DNA of 64,000 nucleotides. It comes from Pontibacter populi (GTDB taxonomy: Bacteria > Bacteroidota > Bacteroidia > Cytophagales > Hymenobacteraceae). How positions within the stretch are numbered: the stretch's first letter is position 1; each line of letters opens with the position of its first letter. The stretch lies in assembly GCF_019336435.1 (NCBI RefSeq), contig NZ_JAHWXQ010000004.1:1-64000 (forward strand), given 5' to 3'. The notes below the pieces were generated by a model. It ran no database searches and was not told where the DNA came from. It saw nothing but the letters and a program-made list of their open reading frames with translations. The translations under genes were made by a program, and so were the position numbers. Below are positions 17,639 to 24,956 of this stretch, piece after piece.

Positions 17639-18638
17639 GCATCTCGAATAGCTTGACCTTCTTTGCTTCGTCCAGTAAGTGTTGCTTGTTTACCGGCACA
17701 ACGCCGACCTGCTCGCAAACCAGGCCACCACCCAGGTTACTCAGGCCTGCCAGAAACTGAACAGACGTACGTAAGGCCATACAAAGTGCAGCTATACTGA
17801 TAACTGTATCGCCGGCGCCCGACACATCCGAAATAGACCTGTGATGGGCGTCGATGTAAGTCTTTTCGGTGCCATCAGCTATAAATACACCTCGCTCAGA
17901 GAGTGTTACCAGTACCTGTTCTGTTTGCAGGCGTTTCTGTAGTTCGGTAACGGCTCCTTCAAAAGCGTGCAGGTTCTCGTCAGCAAACTCTACCTTCAGG
18001 CCTTCTTTCAGTTCTTTCAGGTTTGGTTTAAAAAGAGTACACCCAACAAAGCTCAGGAAGTTTTTCTTTTTCGGGTCGATAACTGTTGGGATGTTGCGCT
18101 CGTTGGCCAGCTGGATGAACCGCTTAATATTGGCTTCTGTAAAAACACCTTTGTCGTAATCTTCCAGCACAACTACATCTGCCTTATCCAGCAACTTCAG
18201 ATAACGCTCCTCCAGGTGGCGGTTATCGTATTCTGTCAGTTCGGTTTCTATCTCGGCATCGATGCGCAACAGCTGCTGGGCACTGGCTATAATGCGGTGT
18301 TTTATAGTTGTTACCCGCTCCGGACTCTGCACAATGCCCTCTGCTGAAAGGCCTTTGTCTTCTAAAAGACGCAGGAAATCACCTCCATCCGTATCATCTC
18401 CGATCACAGAGCAAAGCAGTGGTGTTGCACCCAAGGCCTGAATATTTAACGCCACGTTTGCAGCGCCACCCAGTCTTTTCTCGCTTTTTACAACGTTAAC
18501 TATAGGTACCGGTGCTTCCGGCGATATGCGTGTTGATTTACCCCATAAATATGAGTCGATCATCACATCGCCAACTATAAGCACGGTCAGCCCATTAAAG
18601 GCTTCAAAAATATGTTCTAAACTATTGATCTGATCCAT
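17619..18638 (-). CDS. rfaE1: PfkB-family sugar kinase, D-glycero-beta-D-manno-heptose-7-phosphate kinase type
   Basis: The 339 residues match the kinase half of HldE (RfaE1), which makes heptose-1,7-bisphosphate for the LPS inner core. Visible are VGDVMIDSYLWG (22-33), SPEAPVPIV, the PfkB GGAANVALN motif and the catalytic DVSGAGDT loop with its general-base Asp. The adenylyltransferase half is missing, so it would have to be encoded elsewhere; single-domain forms are common in Bacteroidota. Its start shares one base (TAATG) with the aminotransferase stop, and its 3' end overlaps trkH copy 2. A related ADP-dependent sugar kinase role cannot be excluded. Confidence 0.85.
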   Translation of the reverse strand: MDQINSLEHIFEAFNGLTVLIVGDVMIDSYLWGKSTRISPEAPVPIVNVVKSEKRLGGAANVALNIQALGATPLLCSVIGDDTDGGDFLRLLEDKGLSAEGIVQSPERVTTIKHRIIASAQQLLRIDAEIETELTEYDNRHLEERYLKLLDKADVVVLEDYDKGVFTEANIKRFIQLANERNIPTVIDPKKKNFLSFVGCTLFKPNLKELKEGLKVEFADENLHAFEGAVTELQKRLQTEQVLVTLSERGVFIADGTEKTYIDAHHRSISDVSGAGDTVISIAALCMALRTSVQFLAGLSNLGGGLVCEQVGVVPVNKQHLLDEAKKVKLFEMHEQRTS

Positions 18639-19852
18639 TACTGAAGTTTAGCCAGGCTCTCCTTAATGCGGCGCAACGCCTCTACCAGTTTCTCGTCGGA
18701 AGTAGCATAAGAGAAGCGAACACACTGCGGTGCTCCAAATGCTTCGCCGCTAACTACCGCCACCAGGGCATCGGTAAGTAAATACATGCAGAGATCCAGG
18801 GCATTCTGTATTGTTTTTCCTTCGTAGCTCATCCCAAAGTAGTAACTCACATCCGGGAAAATATAAAAAGCTCCTTCAGGCACATTGGTTTTAAATCCGG
18901 GAATATCATTCATTAACTCCAGCACCAGGTTACGGCGACGGAAGTAGGCATTACGCATTTCGATGGCAGAATCTTTTCCGCCCTGTAGTGCCGCATAAGC
19001 AGCTTTCTGAGCTATAGAACAGGTACCGGAAGTGATCTGGCTCTGCATTTTATCGCAGGCAGCAGCAATATCTTTATGAGCAGCAATATACCCCACACGC
19101 CAGCCGGTCATAGCGTACCCTTTTGAGAAGCCATTTACGGTAATAACGCGGTCCTTTATGAAGTCGAAGCTGGCCATGCTGGCATGCTCCCCTTCAAAAT
19201 TGATGTACTCGTATATCTCATCTGCTATGACATGCACCTTCGGGTATTTCTCCAATACTTTCGCAAGGCCCAGCAATTCTTCTGCAGTAAATACAGAGCC
19301 CGTCGGGTTGCATGGCGAAGAATACATGATCAGTTTGGTATTGGATGTAATGGCAGCCTCGAGTTGAGCCGGTGTAACTTTAAAGTCGTTTTCCAGGCTG
19401 CCCATCACCTGTACAGGAACACCTTCTGCCAGTTTCACGATCTCTTCATACGATACCCAGTATGGTGAGAAAATAATTACCTCGTCTCCGGGGTTAACCA
19501 GGCACATAACGGCATTAGCAATACTTTGCTTGGCTCCGGTAGATACTACTATGTTCTCTGGTTTATAGTCCAGGTTGTTATCGCGCTTAAATTTATCCGC
19601 GATGGCCTGTCGTAGTTCCGGGTAACCAGGTACCGGGGTATAAAATGTAAAGCCATCATCAATAGCTTTTTTGGCAGCATCTTTTATGTATTGTGGCGTC
19701 TGGAAATCAGGTTCTCCAAAGCTCAGGTTTATCACATCGTGCCCCTGTGCAGCCAGTTCACGGGCTTTTTTAGCCATGGCTATCGTTTGCGACTCAGACA
19801 GAGCAGTTATTCTGTCAGATAAAATGCTGCTCACTTCTTTTATATCCTGCAT
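18638..19852 (-). CDS. Pyridoxal-phosphate aminotransferase, aspartate aminotransferase type (class I)
   Basis: This 404-residue fold-type I aminotransferase moves amino groups, most likely between aspartate (or an aromatic amino acid) and 2-oxoglutarate. The motifs are LSFGEPDFQTP near 45, SPCNPTGSV near 180 and NGFSKGYAMTGWRVGY near 240, where the lysine binds PLP. It is the first gene of a tightly packed run with the sugar kinase and two TrkH genes. The metabolic link among these four is not obvious. A -7 element lies about 20 bases upstream. Confidence 0.92.
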   Translation of the reverse strand: MQDIKEVSSILSDRITALSESQTIAMAKKARELAAQGHDVINLSFGEPDFQTPQYIKDAAKKAIDDGFTFYTPVPGYPELRQAIADKFKRDNNLDYKPENIVVSTGAKQSIANAVMCLVNPGDEVIIFSPYWVSYEEIVKLAEGVPVQVMGSLENDFKVTPAQLEAAITSNTKLIMYSSPCNPTGSVFTAEELLGLAKVLEKYPKVHVIADEIYEYINFEGEHASMASFDFIKDRVITVNGFSKGYAMTGWRVGYIAAHKDIAAACDKMQSQITSGTCSIAQKAAYAALQGGKDSAIEMRNAYFRRRNLVLELMNDIPGFKTNVPEGAFYIFPDVSYYFGMSYEGKTIQNALDLCMYLLTDALVAVVSGEAFGAPQCVRFSYATSDEKLVEALRRIKESLAKLQ

Positions 19853-19871
19853 GTAATTTCAATTAAAGGCC

Positions 19872-19879
19872 CAAAGGTA
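19872..19879 (-). promoter_or_regulatory. Probable -7 element for the aminotransferase run
   Basis: TACCTTTG on the minus strand; the -33 match (CTG about 21 bp upstream) is imperfect. The leader would be about 15 bases. Confidence 0.45.
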
Positions 19880-20119
19880 CTTATTCTGTTACAGACTTTC
19901 CAGAAAGCAGGCCTGTAAAACAGCATACGGGGTTTTGTTAATCAGGTAAGTTGGTGAATTGTTGCGGAAGTATGAAGTAATCAGGATATAATATTTTGAT
20001 CATGATTCTGTTTGAAGTGGAGTTTACACAGGATCAGATTGAATGGGGAATATTGGCATTTGCAGTTTTGTTAAGAACTGGAAGCCTATGCAGTTCTTGT
20101 TTGTGTTTGAGTTCTATGT

Positions 20120-20320
20120 CCAACCACCCCCAACCCTTCCTTGTTTAAGGCGGGGAGCTTTTACGGCCTTTGCTATAGCTAAAGGTATGGTTTCATTTTT
20201 GCTGATTTAACCCACCCCTACCCCTCCCGAGAGGGGAATTTCTGCTATTGCTATAGTTTGAGTTACAGTTCTATAGTTGGATTTTGTCATCCCCTACCCC
20301 CTTCGAAGGGGGACTTTTCT
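20120..20320 (+). repeat. Composite repeat copy A, modules M1-M2-M3
   Basis: M1 (20120-20165) starts CCAACCACCCCCAACCC and ends with an AAGGCGGGGAGC arm. M2 (20206-20245) reads TAACCCACCCCTACCCC followed by the hairpin CCCCTCCCGAGAGGGG. M3 (20286-20320) holds the hairpin CCCCCTTCGAAGGGGG. CTATAG motifs fill the gaps. The same modules in the same order lie at 29.5-29.7 kb and, inverted, at 55.4-55.6 kb. The rest of 19880-20120 shows nothing I recognise. Confidence 0.8.
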
Positions 20321-20337
20321 GCTACTACTTTTCAATA

Positions 20338-20742
20338 TGTCATTTCGACCAGCGGGAGAAATCTGAGTTTGCTATAGTTACAGCCTGTGAACAGGACAGG
20401 TTTACCTGTCCCTTTGGAATTACTACCACGATCAAGCCATGCAACAATAGTTAGTCACTCAACTATAGCTTTTACTATCGAACTGATCACAGTCTTTGGG
20501 TTGAGCGCCTTGTAGATTTCTGGTGCCGCCAGGTATTGTGAGGCACGAACAAAAGAAATGTACACCGCGCGATGCACAAAGACGGGGCCTCCCGGCCGTG
20601 AGGGCACCAAAGCTAAATTGAAACAATAAGTTAGTAGAGCTCCCAGGATTTGAGAAAGCTATGAAAGATAAGGTTTGGTTCGAATCAGCGACTATCGCAA
20701 ACTATGAGCTGAGATAGATTTCTCTCTGCGTTCGAAATGACA
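20338..20742 (+). mobile_element. MITE-like element copy A (module M4)
   Basis: About 405 bp, bounded by inverted ends: TGTCATTTCGACC...GAGAAATCTGA at the left and its near reverse complement AGATTTCTC...TTCGAAATGACA at 20716-20742. Inside are a GGACAGGTTTACCTGTCC hairpin, the segment CAGTCTTTGGGTTGAGCGCC, and a GC-rich core GGCCTCCCGGCCGTGAGGGC followed by ACC. There is no transposase reading frame. Mobility is inferred from the ends and the three copies, not shown. Confidence 0.6.
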
Positions 20743-20799
20743 AAAGAGCAACTATAGGACGATTTATATTCTCTCTAATCTAAATAAAACAGCCTTACA

Positions 20800-21705
20800 C
20801 TACTCCTTCTGACTAGCCTGAAACAGCTTCTGCTTCTCTTCTTTGGAAAGACTTTCGTAACCGGAACTGGAAATTTTATCCAGTATCAGATCGATCTCTT
20901 TCTGGCTTGGCTTGCCTGTTACAGTTGTGGTGCTGCCATTCGATCTGCCTGCAAATGTTGTATTCTTACGGTGGGTAACTTTCATTTCTGGCCTGCGGCT
21001 GAACAGCCTGCCAAAAAAGTCGAACATAGCGTGAAGTGGACGCCCCATATCGCTGCCACGCTGAAGTTGTTTAATAAAGAGCCAGCCAATGAGGGCGCCT
21101 CCTAAGTGAGCAATGTTACCACCTGCGTTATCGCCTACCGCTCCGGATATAGAAAGTAAAACCAGGAATAAGGCAATGTATTTAATGCGGACCGGCCCGA
21201 TCAGGATGAGGTTAAACGTATAGTTTGGAAGTAGTGTAGCAGCTGCCACAACTATAGCCAGCACACTTGCCGAGGCTCCGATCATAACTGAACTGGCAGC
21301 ACGGTCTTCGAAATAGGGAATAAAGTTATAGCTGAGCATATACAGCACACCGCCGGCAATACCGCCTATTACATACAAACTCAGCAGTTTTTTATCGCCC
21401 AGGTACTCCCGTATCAGTTGCCCGAACCAGTACAGGTTCAGCATGTTAAAAATAATGTGCAGAAACCCCTGGTGCGTAAAGAAATACGAGATCAGCGTCC
21501 AGGGGCGGGTGATAAATGTTGCCATATCGGAATGCAGCGCTACAAAGCTCATCAGGTAGTTGTAGGCACCCGGTCCGATGGTAAATGTGAGCAACAGGCG
21601 CAGCACGATCAGCACGACAAACACGATCACGTTGATCAAAATCAACTGTTTCAGGGTGTTGTTGGGCTGCCGGAAAGCGTCTTTTATATCTTGAAGTATA
21701 CTCAT
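20800..21705 (-). CDS. Rhomboid-family intramembrane serine protease (copy 1)
   Basis: Rhomboids cut membrane proteins within or near the bilayer. The six-helix core shows HIIFNMLNLYWFG (the His/Asn helix), the nucleophile in GASASVLA and the catalytic His in NIAHLGGALIG. A soluble C-terminal tail of about 85 residues (from 215) is rich in charged residues and serine/threonine. It is the last gene of the run mutL - rhomboid - rhomboid, all minus strand. Substrates cannot be read from the sequence. Confidence 0.92.
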   Translation of the reverse strand: MSILQDIKDAFRQPNNTLKQLILINVIVFVVLIVLRLLLTFTIGPGAYNYLMSFVALHSDMATFITRPWTLISYFFTHQGFLHIIFNMLNLYWFGQLIREYLGDKKLLSLYVIGGIAGGVLYMLSYNFIPYFEDRAASSVMIGASASVLAIVVAAATLLPNYTFNLILIGPVRIKYIALFLVLLSISGAVGDNAGGNIAHLGGALIGWLFIKQLQRGSDMGRPLHAMFDFFGRLFSRRPEMKVTHRKNTTFAGRSNGSTTTVTGKPSQKEIDLILDKISSSGYESLSKEEKQKLFQASQKE

Positions 21706-21813
21706 GTTTTAGATGCTCGGAAAGAGACTTTAGGTGACACGGGTATTATCAGGTATCTTATCAATTCGAAAGAGCAAATTAGGGATTTAGTTCGTGTCGC
21801 AGGGTTTCTATAC

Positions 21814-22590
21814 TTAATACTCGCGGTAATCGTTTCGCTGCCACATTTTAATTAGTATATACGCAAACAACATTCCGCCTAGGTGTGCAAAATGGGCCAC
21901 ATTATCGCCGGCAACGCGATTAAAACCAGTGTATAGTTCGTAAGCTCCATACAGCATTACAAAATACTTTGCTTTTATAGGCACCGGCAAAAACAGCAGC
22001 ATCAGCTCCAGATTCGGAAAGAGCATACCGAAGGCCATCAGAATACCAAAAACAGCTCCGGACGCACCCAGCATTGGGCTGTTAAAAATAGTATCGTACA
22101 CTTCTCTTACAACCGCCTTGCTTTGCTCTGTGTATTCCGGTATATCCGGGTTACGCTTCATCATTACGGCCAGCTCTCGCCCGGACCCTTCACGCAGATG
22201 CTCATCCATATAGTTGTTGAATGCAACTGGGCTTGGGTTTTCAATATAAGCTATTGTGTTTTCGCGCAACTCATGCAGTTCGTAGGCACGCACCCCAGAG
22301 TATAACACACTCGCGCCCAAACCAGTTATCAGGTAAAACGCCAGAAAACGCTGCGAACCCCAGAACCGCTCCAGCATTGGTCCGAAAATAAACAAACTGA
22401 ACATGTTGCTGAACAGGTGCCCCCAGCCGCCATGCAGAAACATGTGCGTTAAAAACTGTACAGGATTAAAATAATCGGAGCCGAAGTGGTAAAGCGCAAA
22501 CTGCCGGGCATCAAAAACATTACCCTGAAGTATAAAAACTACTATGTTTATGATCAGCAGGTTCCTGACCATAGGAGTTATATTGAACAT
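21814..22590 (-). CDS. Rhomboid-family intramembrane serine protease (copy 2)
   Basis: This 258-residue paralogue has the same core: HLFSNMFSLFIFG, the nucleophile in GASGAVFGIL and the catalytic His in AHFAHLGGMLF. It differs by a long insertion of about 60 hydrophilic residues between membrane spans (about 104-160), and it lacks the long C-terminal tail of its neighbour. The gap to the next rhomboid gene is 108 bp, and that to mutL is 109 bp, so an operon is plausible but not tight. Confidence 0.92.
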   Translation of the reverse strand: MFNITPMVRNLLIINIVVFILQGNVFDARQFALYHFGSDYFNPVQFLTHMFLHGGWGHLFSNMFSLFIFGPMLERFWGSQRFLAFYLITGLGASVLYSGVRAYELHELRENTIAYIENPSPVAFNNYMDEHLREGSGRELAVMMKRNPDIPEYTEQSKAVVREVYDTIFNSPMLGASGAVFGILMAFGMLFPNLELMLLFLPVPIKAKYFVMLYGAYELYTGFNRVAGDNVAHFAHLGGMLFAYILIKMWQRNDYREY

Positions 22591-22699
22591 GTTTTATTTC
22601 GTTTGAAGTATAAAGTCAGCTTACGTAAGTTGCCAGCGTTTATACTTGTGTTGCTACTATGTTTGGCCGAACAACAATCAGCAAGGCAACAATCAGCAA

Positions 22700-24529
22700 T
22701 TAATTTTTCTGGAAAAGCTCATGCAACTGATTCAGCTCCATGATCACAAGTGTTTTCTGTCCGGCTGGTGTATAGTTTGGTACCTGGCAGGCAAATAATT
22801 TATCTACTAACGAGTTCATTTCCAGTTCCGACATACGGGTTTGTAAACGGCTTGCCAGTCTTTTGGCCATTGCACGCGCAAGATTTTCCCTTCTGTCTAA
22901 CTTCAGAGTGGCCATATTGTTTTTGTACTGCTCTACCAGTTCCTCCAGCAGTTCCTTTTCGTTTGCTGCCTGCACATCGGCAGGTATCGCATTCAGGATG
23001 ATCGTGTTACCACCAAAATCCTCGAACTGGAAACCTAACTCAAGAAACTCCGCTTTCAGCTCTTTTACCAACGCAGCATCTGTTGGGGACAGATCTATAG
23101 TTTGCGGGAACAGTAACGCCTGCGAGATCACAGCTTTTTTCTGTAACGAGGCCACATACTTTTCATACAGGATCCGTTCCTGCGCTGCATGCTGGTCAAT
23201 TACCATTATCCCGGATTTCACCTGCACCAACAGGTACTTCTGATGCACCTGCAGCGTTTTATTGGAAGTAGCCGGGCTATCAGCAAAAGCATCATCTAAA
23301 AAGCTTGTACTTACCGATGACGATATGCGTTCTTCACCAGTTGGCTGGTTACGGATAGGCTCGTATAGTTGCTCCCAGCCAGCCGAACTCATTCTTTTAG
23401 GTGCTGACGATGGTGCCGAGAACCCTCCTGAAGCAAAGGTGGTTCGCTCCTGTTCAAAAGCATCTTCGTTATTCTGTATGCGGATAGGCTGCAAAGGTGC
23501 AAAATTAACGTCTCCCTCAAAATCCAGCGACGGGGCAATATTATGCGTGCCCAACGACTTACGAACAGCCGAATGAACTATAGCATACACCGTTTTTTCG
23601 TCGTCAAACTTGATTTCGGTTTTGGTGGGGTGTACGTTTATATCGATCTTATCCGGTTCAATATCAATAAAGAGCACATAGAAGGGGTAGCTTTCTTTCG
23701 GTAACAACCCTTCAAAAGCCGTCATCACAGCATGGTTCAGATAGCCACTCTTTATAAAGCGATTGTTCACAAAAAAGAACTGTTCGCCGCGGGTTTTGCG
23801 GGCAAACTCAGGCTTGCCAATATAACCCCGCACACTCAGGAACGGCGTTTCTTCGTCGCAAAGGGCCATCTGCTCTTTATAGTTGCTCCCGAAAATACCG
23901 ATAATACGCTGGCTTAGCTTGGCAGATGGCAGGTTAAATACCTCAACATCGTTGTGGTACAACGAGAAAGCAATTTCAGGGTAAGCCAGCGCCACCCGCT
24001 GAAACTCATCCAGGATATGACGCATCTCCACTGCATTGGTCTTCAGGAAATTACGGCGGGCCGGTACGTTATAAAACAAGTTCTTAACGCATATACTTGT
24101 ACCCGATGGCGTTACAACAGGCTCCTGGGTAACAACAGCTGAACCTTCCACGATAAGCTTTGTGCCGGTATCGGCGCCATGTGGTTTGGTCTTCATCTCT
24201 ACCTGCGCCACAGCACCTATAGATGCCATCGCTTCACCCCGGAAACCCATCGTACGGATGCGAAACAGGTCTTCTGTACTTCTTATTTTAGATGTGGCGT
24301 GGCGTTCAAAACACATACGGGCATCAGTCTCGCTCATGCCTATGCCGTTGTCCACTACCTGTATCAATTGCTTGCCTGCCTCCTTCACGATCAGCTGCAC
24401 ACTGGTTGCCTTTGCATCAATGGCATTCTCCAGTAATTCCTTTACCACAGAAGCCGGCCGTTGCACTACCTCACCGGCAGCGATCTGGTTTGCTAAGTAG
24501 TCTGGCAGTAAATTTATAATATCGGGCAT
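22700..24529 (-). CDS. mutL: DNA mismatch repair protein MutL
   Basis: MutL couples mismatch recognition by MutS to strand incision and removal. The 609 residues show the GHKL ATPase part (NQIAAGEVVQRP, ELLENAIDA, DNGIGM, TMGFRGEA) and the C-terminal dimerisation part from about 420. The C-terminal region contains QHAAQERILYEKY; the endonuclease motif DQHAxxERxxxE is thus nearly complete (IDQHAAQERILYE), so it probably nicks DNA itself, as expected in an organism without MutH. It is the first gene of a run with two rhomboids. Confidence 0.96.
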   Translation of the reverse strand: MPDIINLLPDYLANQIAAGEVVQRPASVVKELLENAIDAKATSVQLIVKEAGKQLIQVVDNGIGMSETDARMCFERHATSKIRSTEDLFRIRTMGFRGEAMASIGAVAQVEMKTKPHGADTGTKLIVEGSAVVTQEPVVTPSGTSICVKNLFYNVPARRNFLKTNAVEMRHILDEFQRVALAYPEIAFSLYHNDVEVFNLPSAKLSQRIIGIFGSNYKEQMALCDEETPFLSVRGYIGKPEFARKTRGEQFFFVNNRFIKSGYLNHAVMTAFEGLLPKESYPFYVLFIDIEPDKIDINVHPTKTEIKFDDEKTVYAIVHSAVRKSLGTHNIAPSLDFEGDVNFAPLQPIRIQNNEDAFEQERTTFASGGFSAPSSAPKRMSSAGWEQLYEPIRNQPTGEERISSSVSTSFLDDAFADSPATSNKTLQVHQKYLLVQVKSGIMVIDQHAAQERILYEKYVASLQKKAVISQALLFPQTIDLSPTDAALVKELKAEFLELGFQFEDFGGNTIILNAIPADVQAANEKELLEELVEQYKNNMATLKLDRRENLARAMAKRLASRLQTRMSELEMNSLVDKLFACQVPNYTPAGQKTLVIMELNQLHELFQKN

Positions 24530-24956
24530 CCGGTATCTGGCTAATTAAATCAAACGATTTGCACAAAATCCGGTGTTTTTAAAAAGCGGCCGGATTTTTG
24601 ACTTTCACTAATTTGTAAAAACAGAACTAATTCTGATAAAAATTTATTACTAATTTACAGACCGATTAAGAAATGGCATCCGGAAACTTATAAGAAGACC
24701 GATTGCTTTTATCCTTAAATTTGCAATATTAGCATGTACGGATTCGGAGTTTAAGGGCGTTAACGAAAAAAGGCACTGGCTAAAAGCAAACTTTTGCACT
24801 GCTGCAAAGATAAGCCACCCACTCAGTTCCAATGAGCTCCCGGGTAGCCTTTTGAGATCATTTAAATTCGCCGGATTAACCACCGTTTCCCGTAACTGCC
24901 TTTTGCAAAAATAGGCTTAATTTCGACTTGTTCCAATAATATAATACCTGCACAGG
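24530..24956 (+). other. 427 bp leader/intergenic region upstream of the GH3 fusion gene
   Basis: No supported gene. On the plus strand TAAATTTG (24716-24723) fits a -7 element, which would give a leader of over 200 bases before the GH3 gene at 24957. The leader has several complementary segments, including TTTTGCA / TGCAAAG (about 24790-24808) inside a GGCT...AGCC pair (about 24776-24815) and a CTCCCGGGTAGCC segment after it. It does not match a riboswitch I know. A minus-strand frame at 24650-24883 is not convincing. Confidence 0.4.

Noticed and set aside
19853..20799. Search for a transposase or small protein in repeat copy A
   Set aside because: No frame of useful length with protein-like composition in any of the three repeat loci.
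24760..24880. Possible cobalamin or TPP riboswitch before the GH3 fusion
   Set aside because: The required conserved cores of those classes are not present; only generic stems can be drawn.
24650..24883. A 77-codon minus-strand frame upstream of the GH3 fusion
   Set aside because: No recognisable protein and no stop-to-terminator context; kept only as part of the unexplained leader region.
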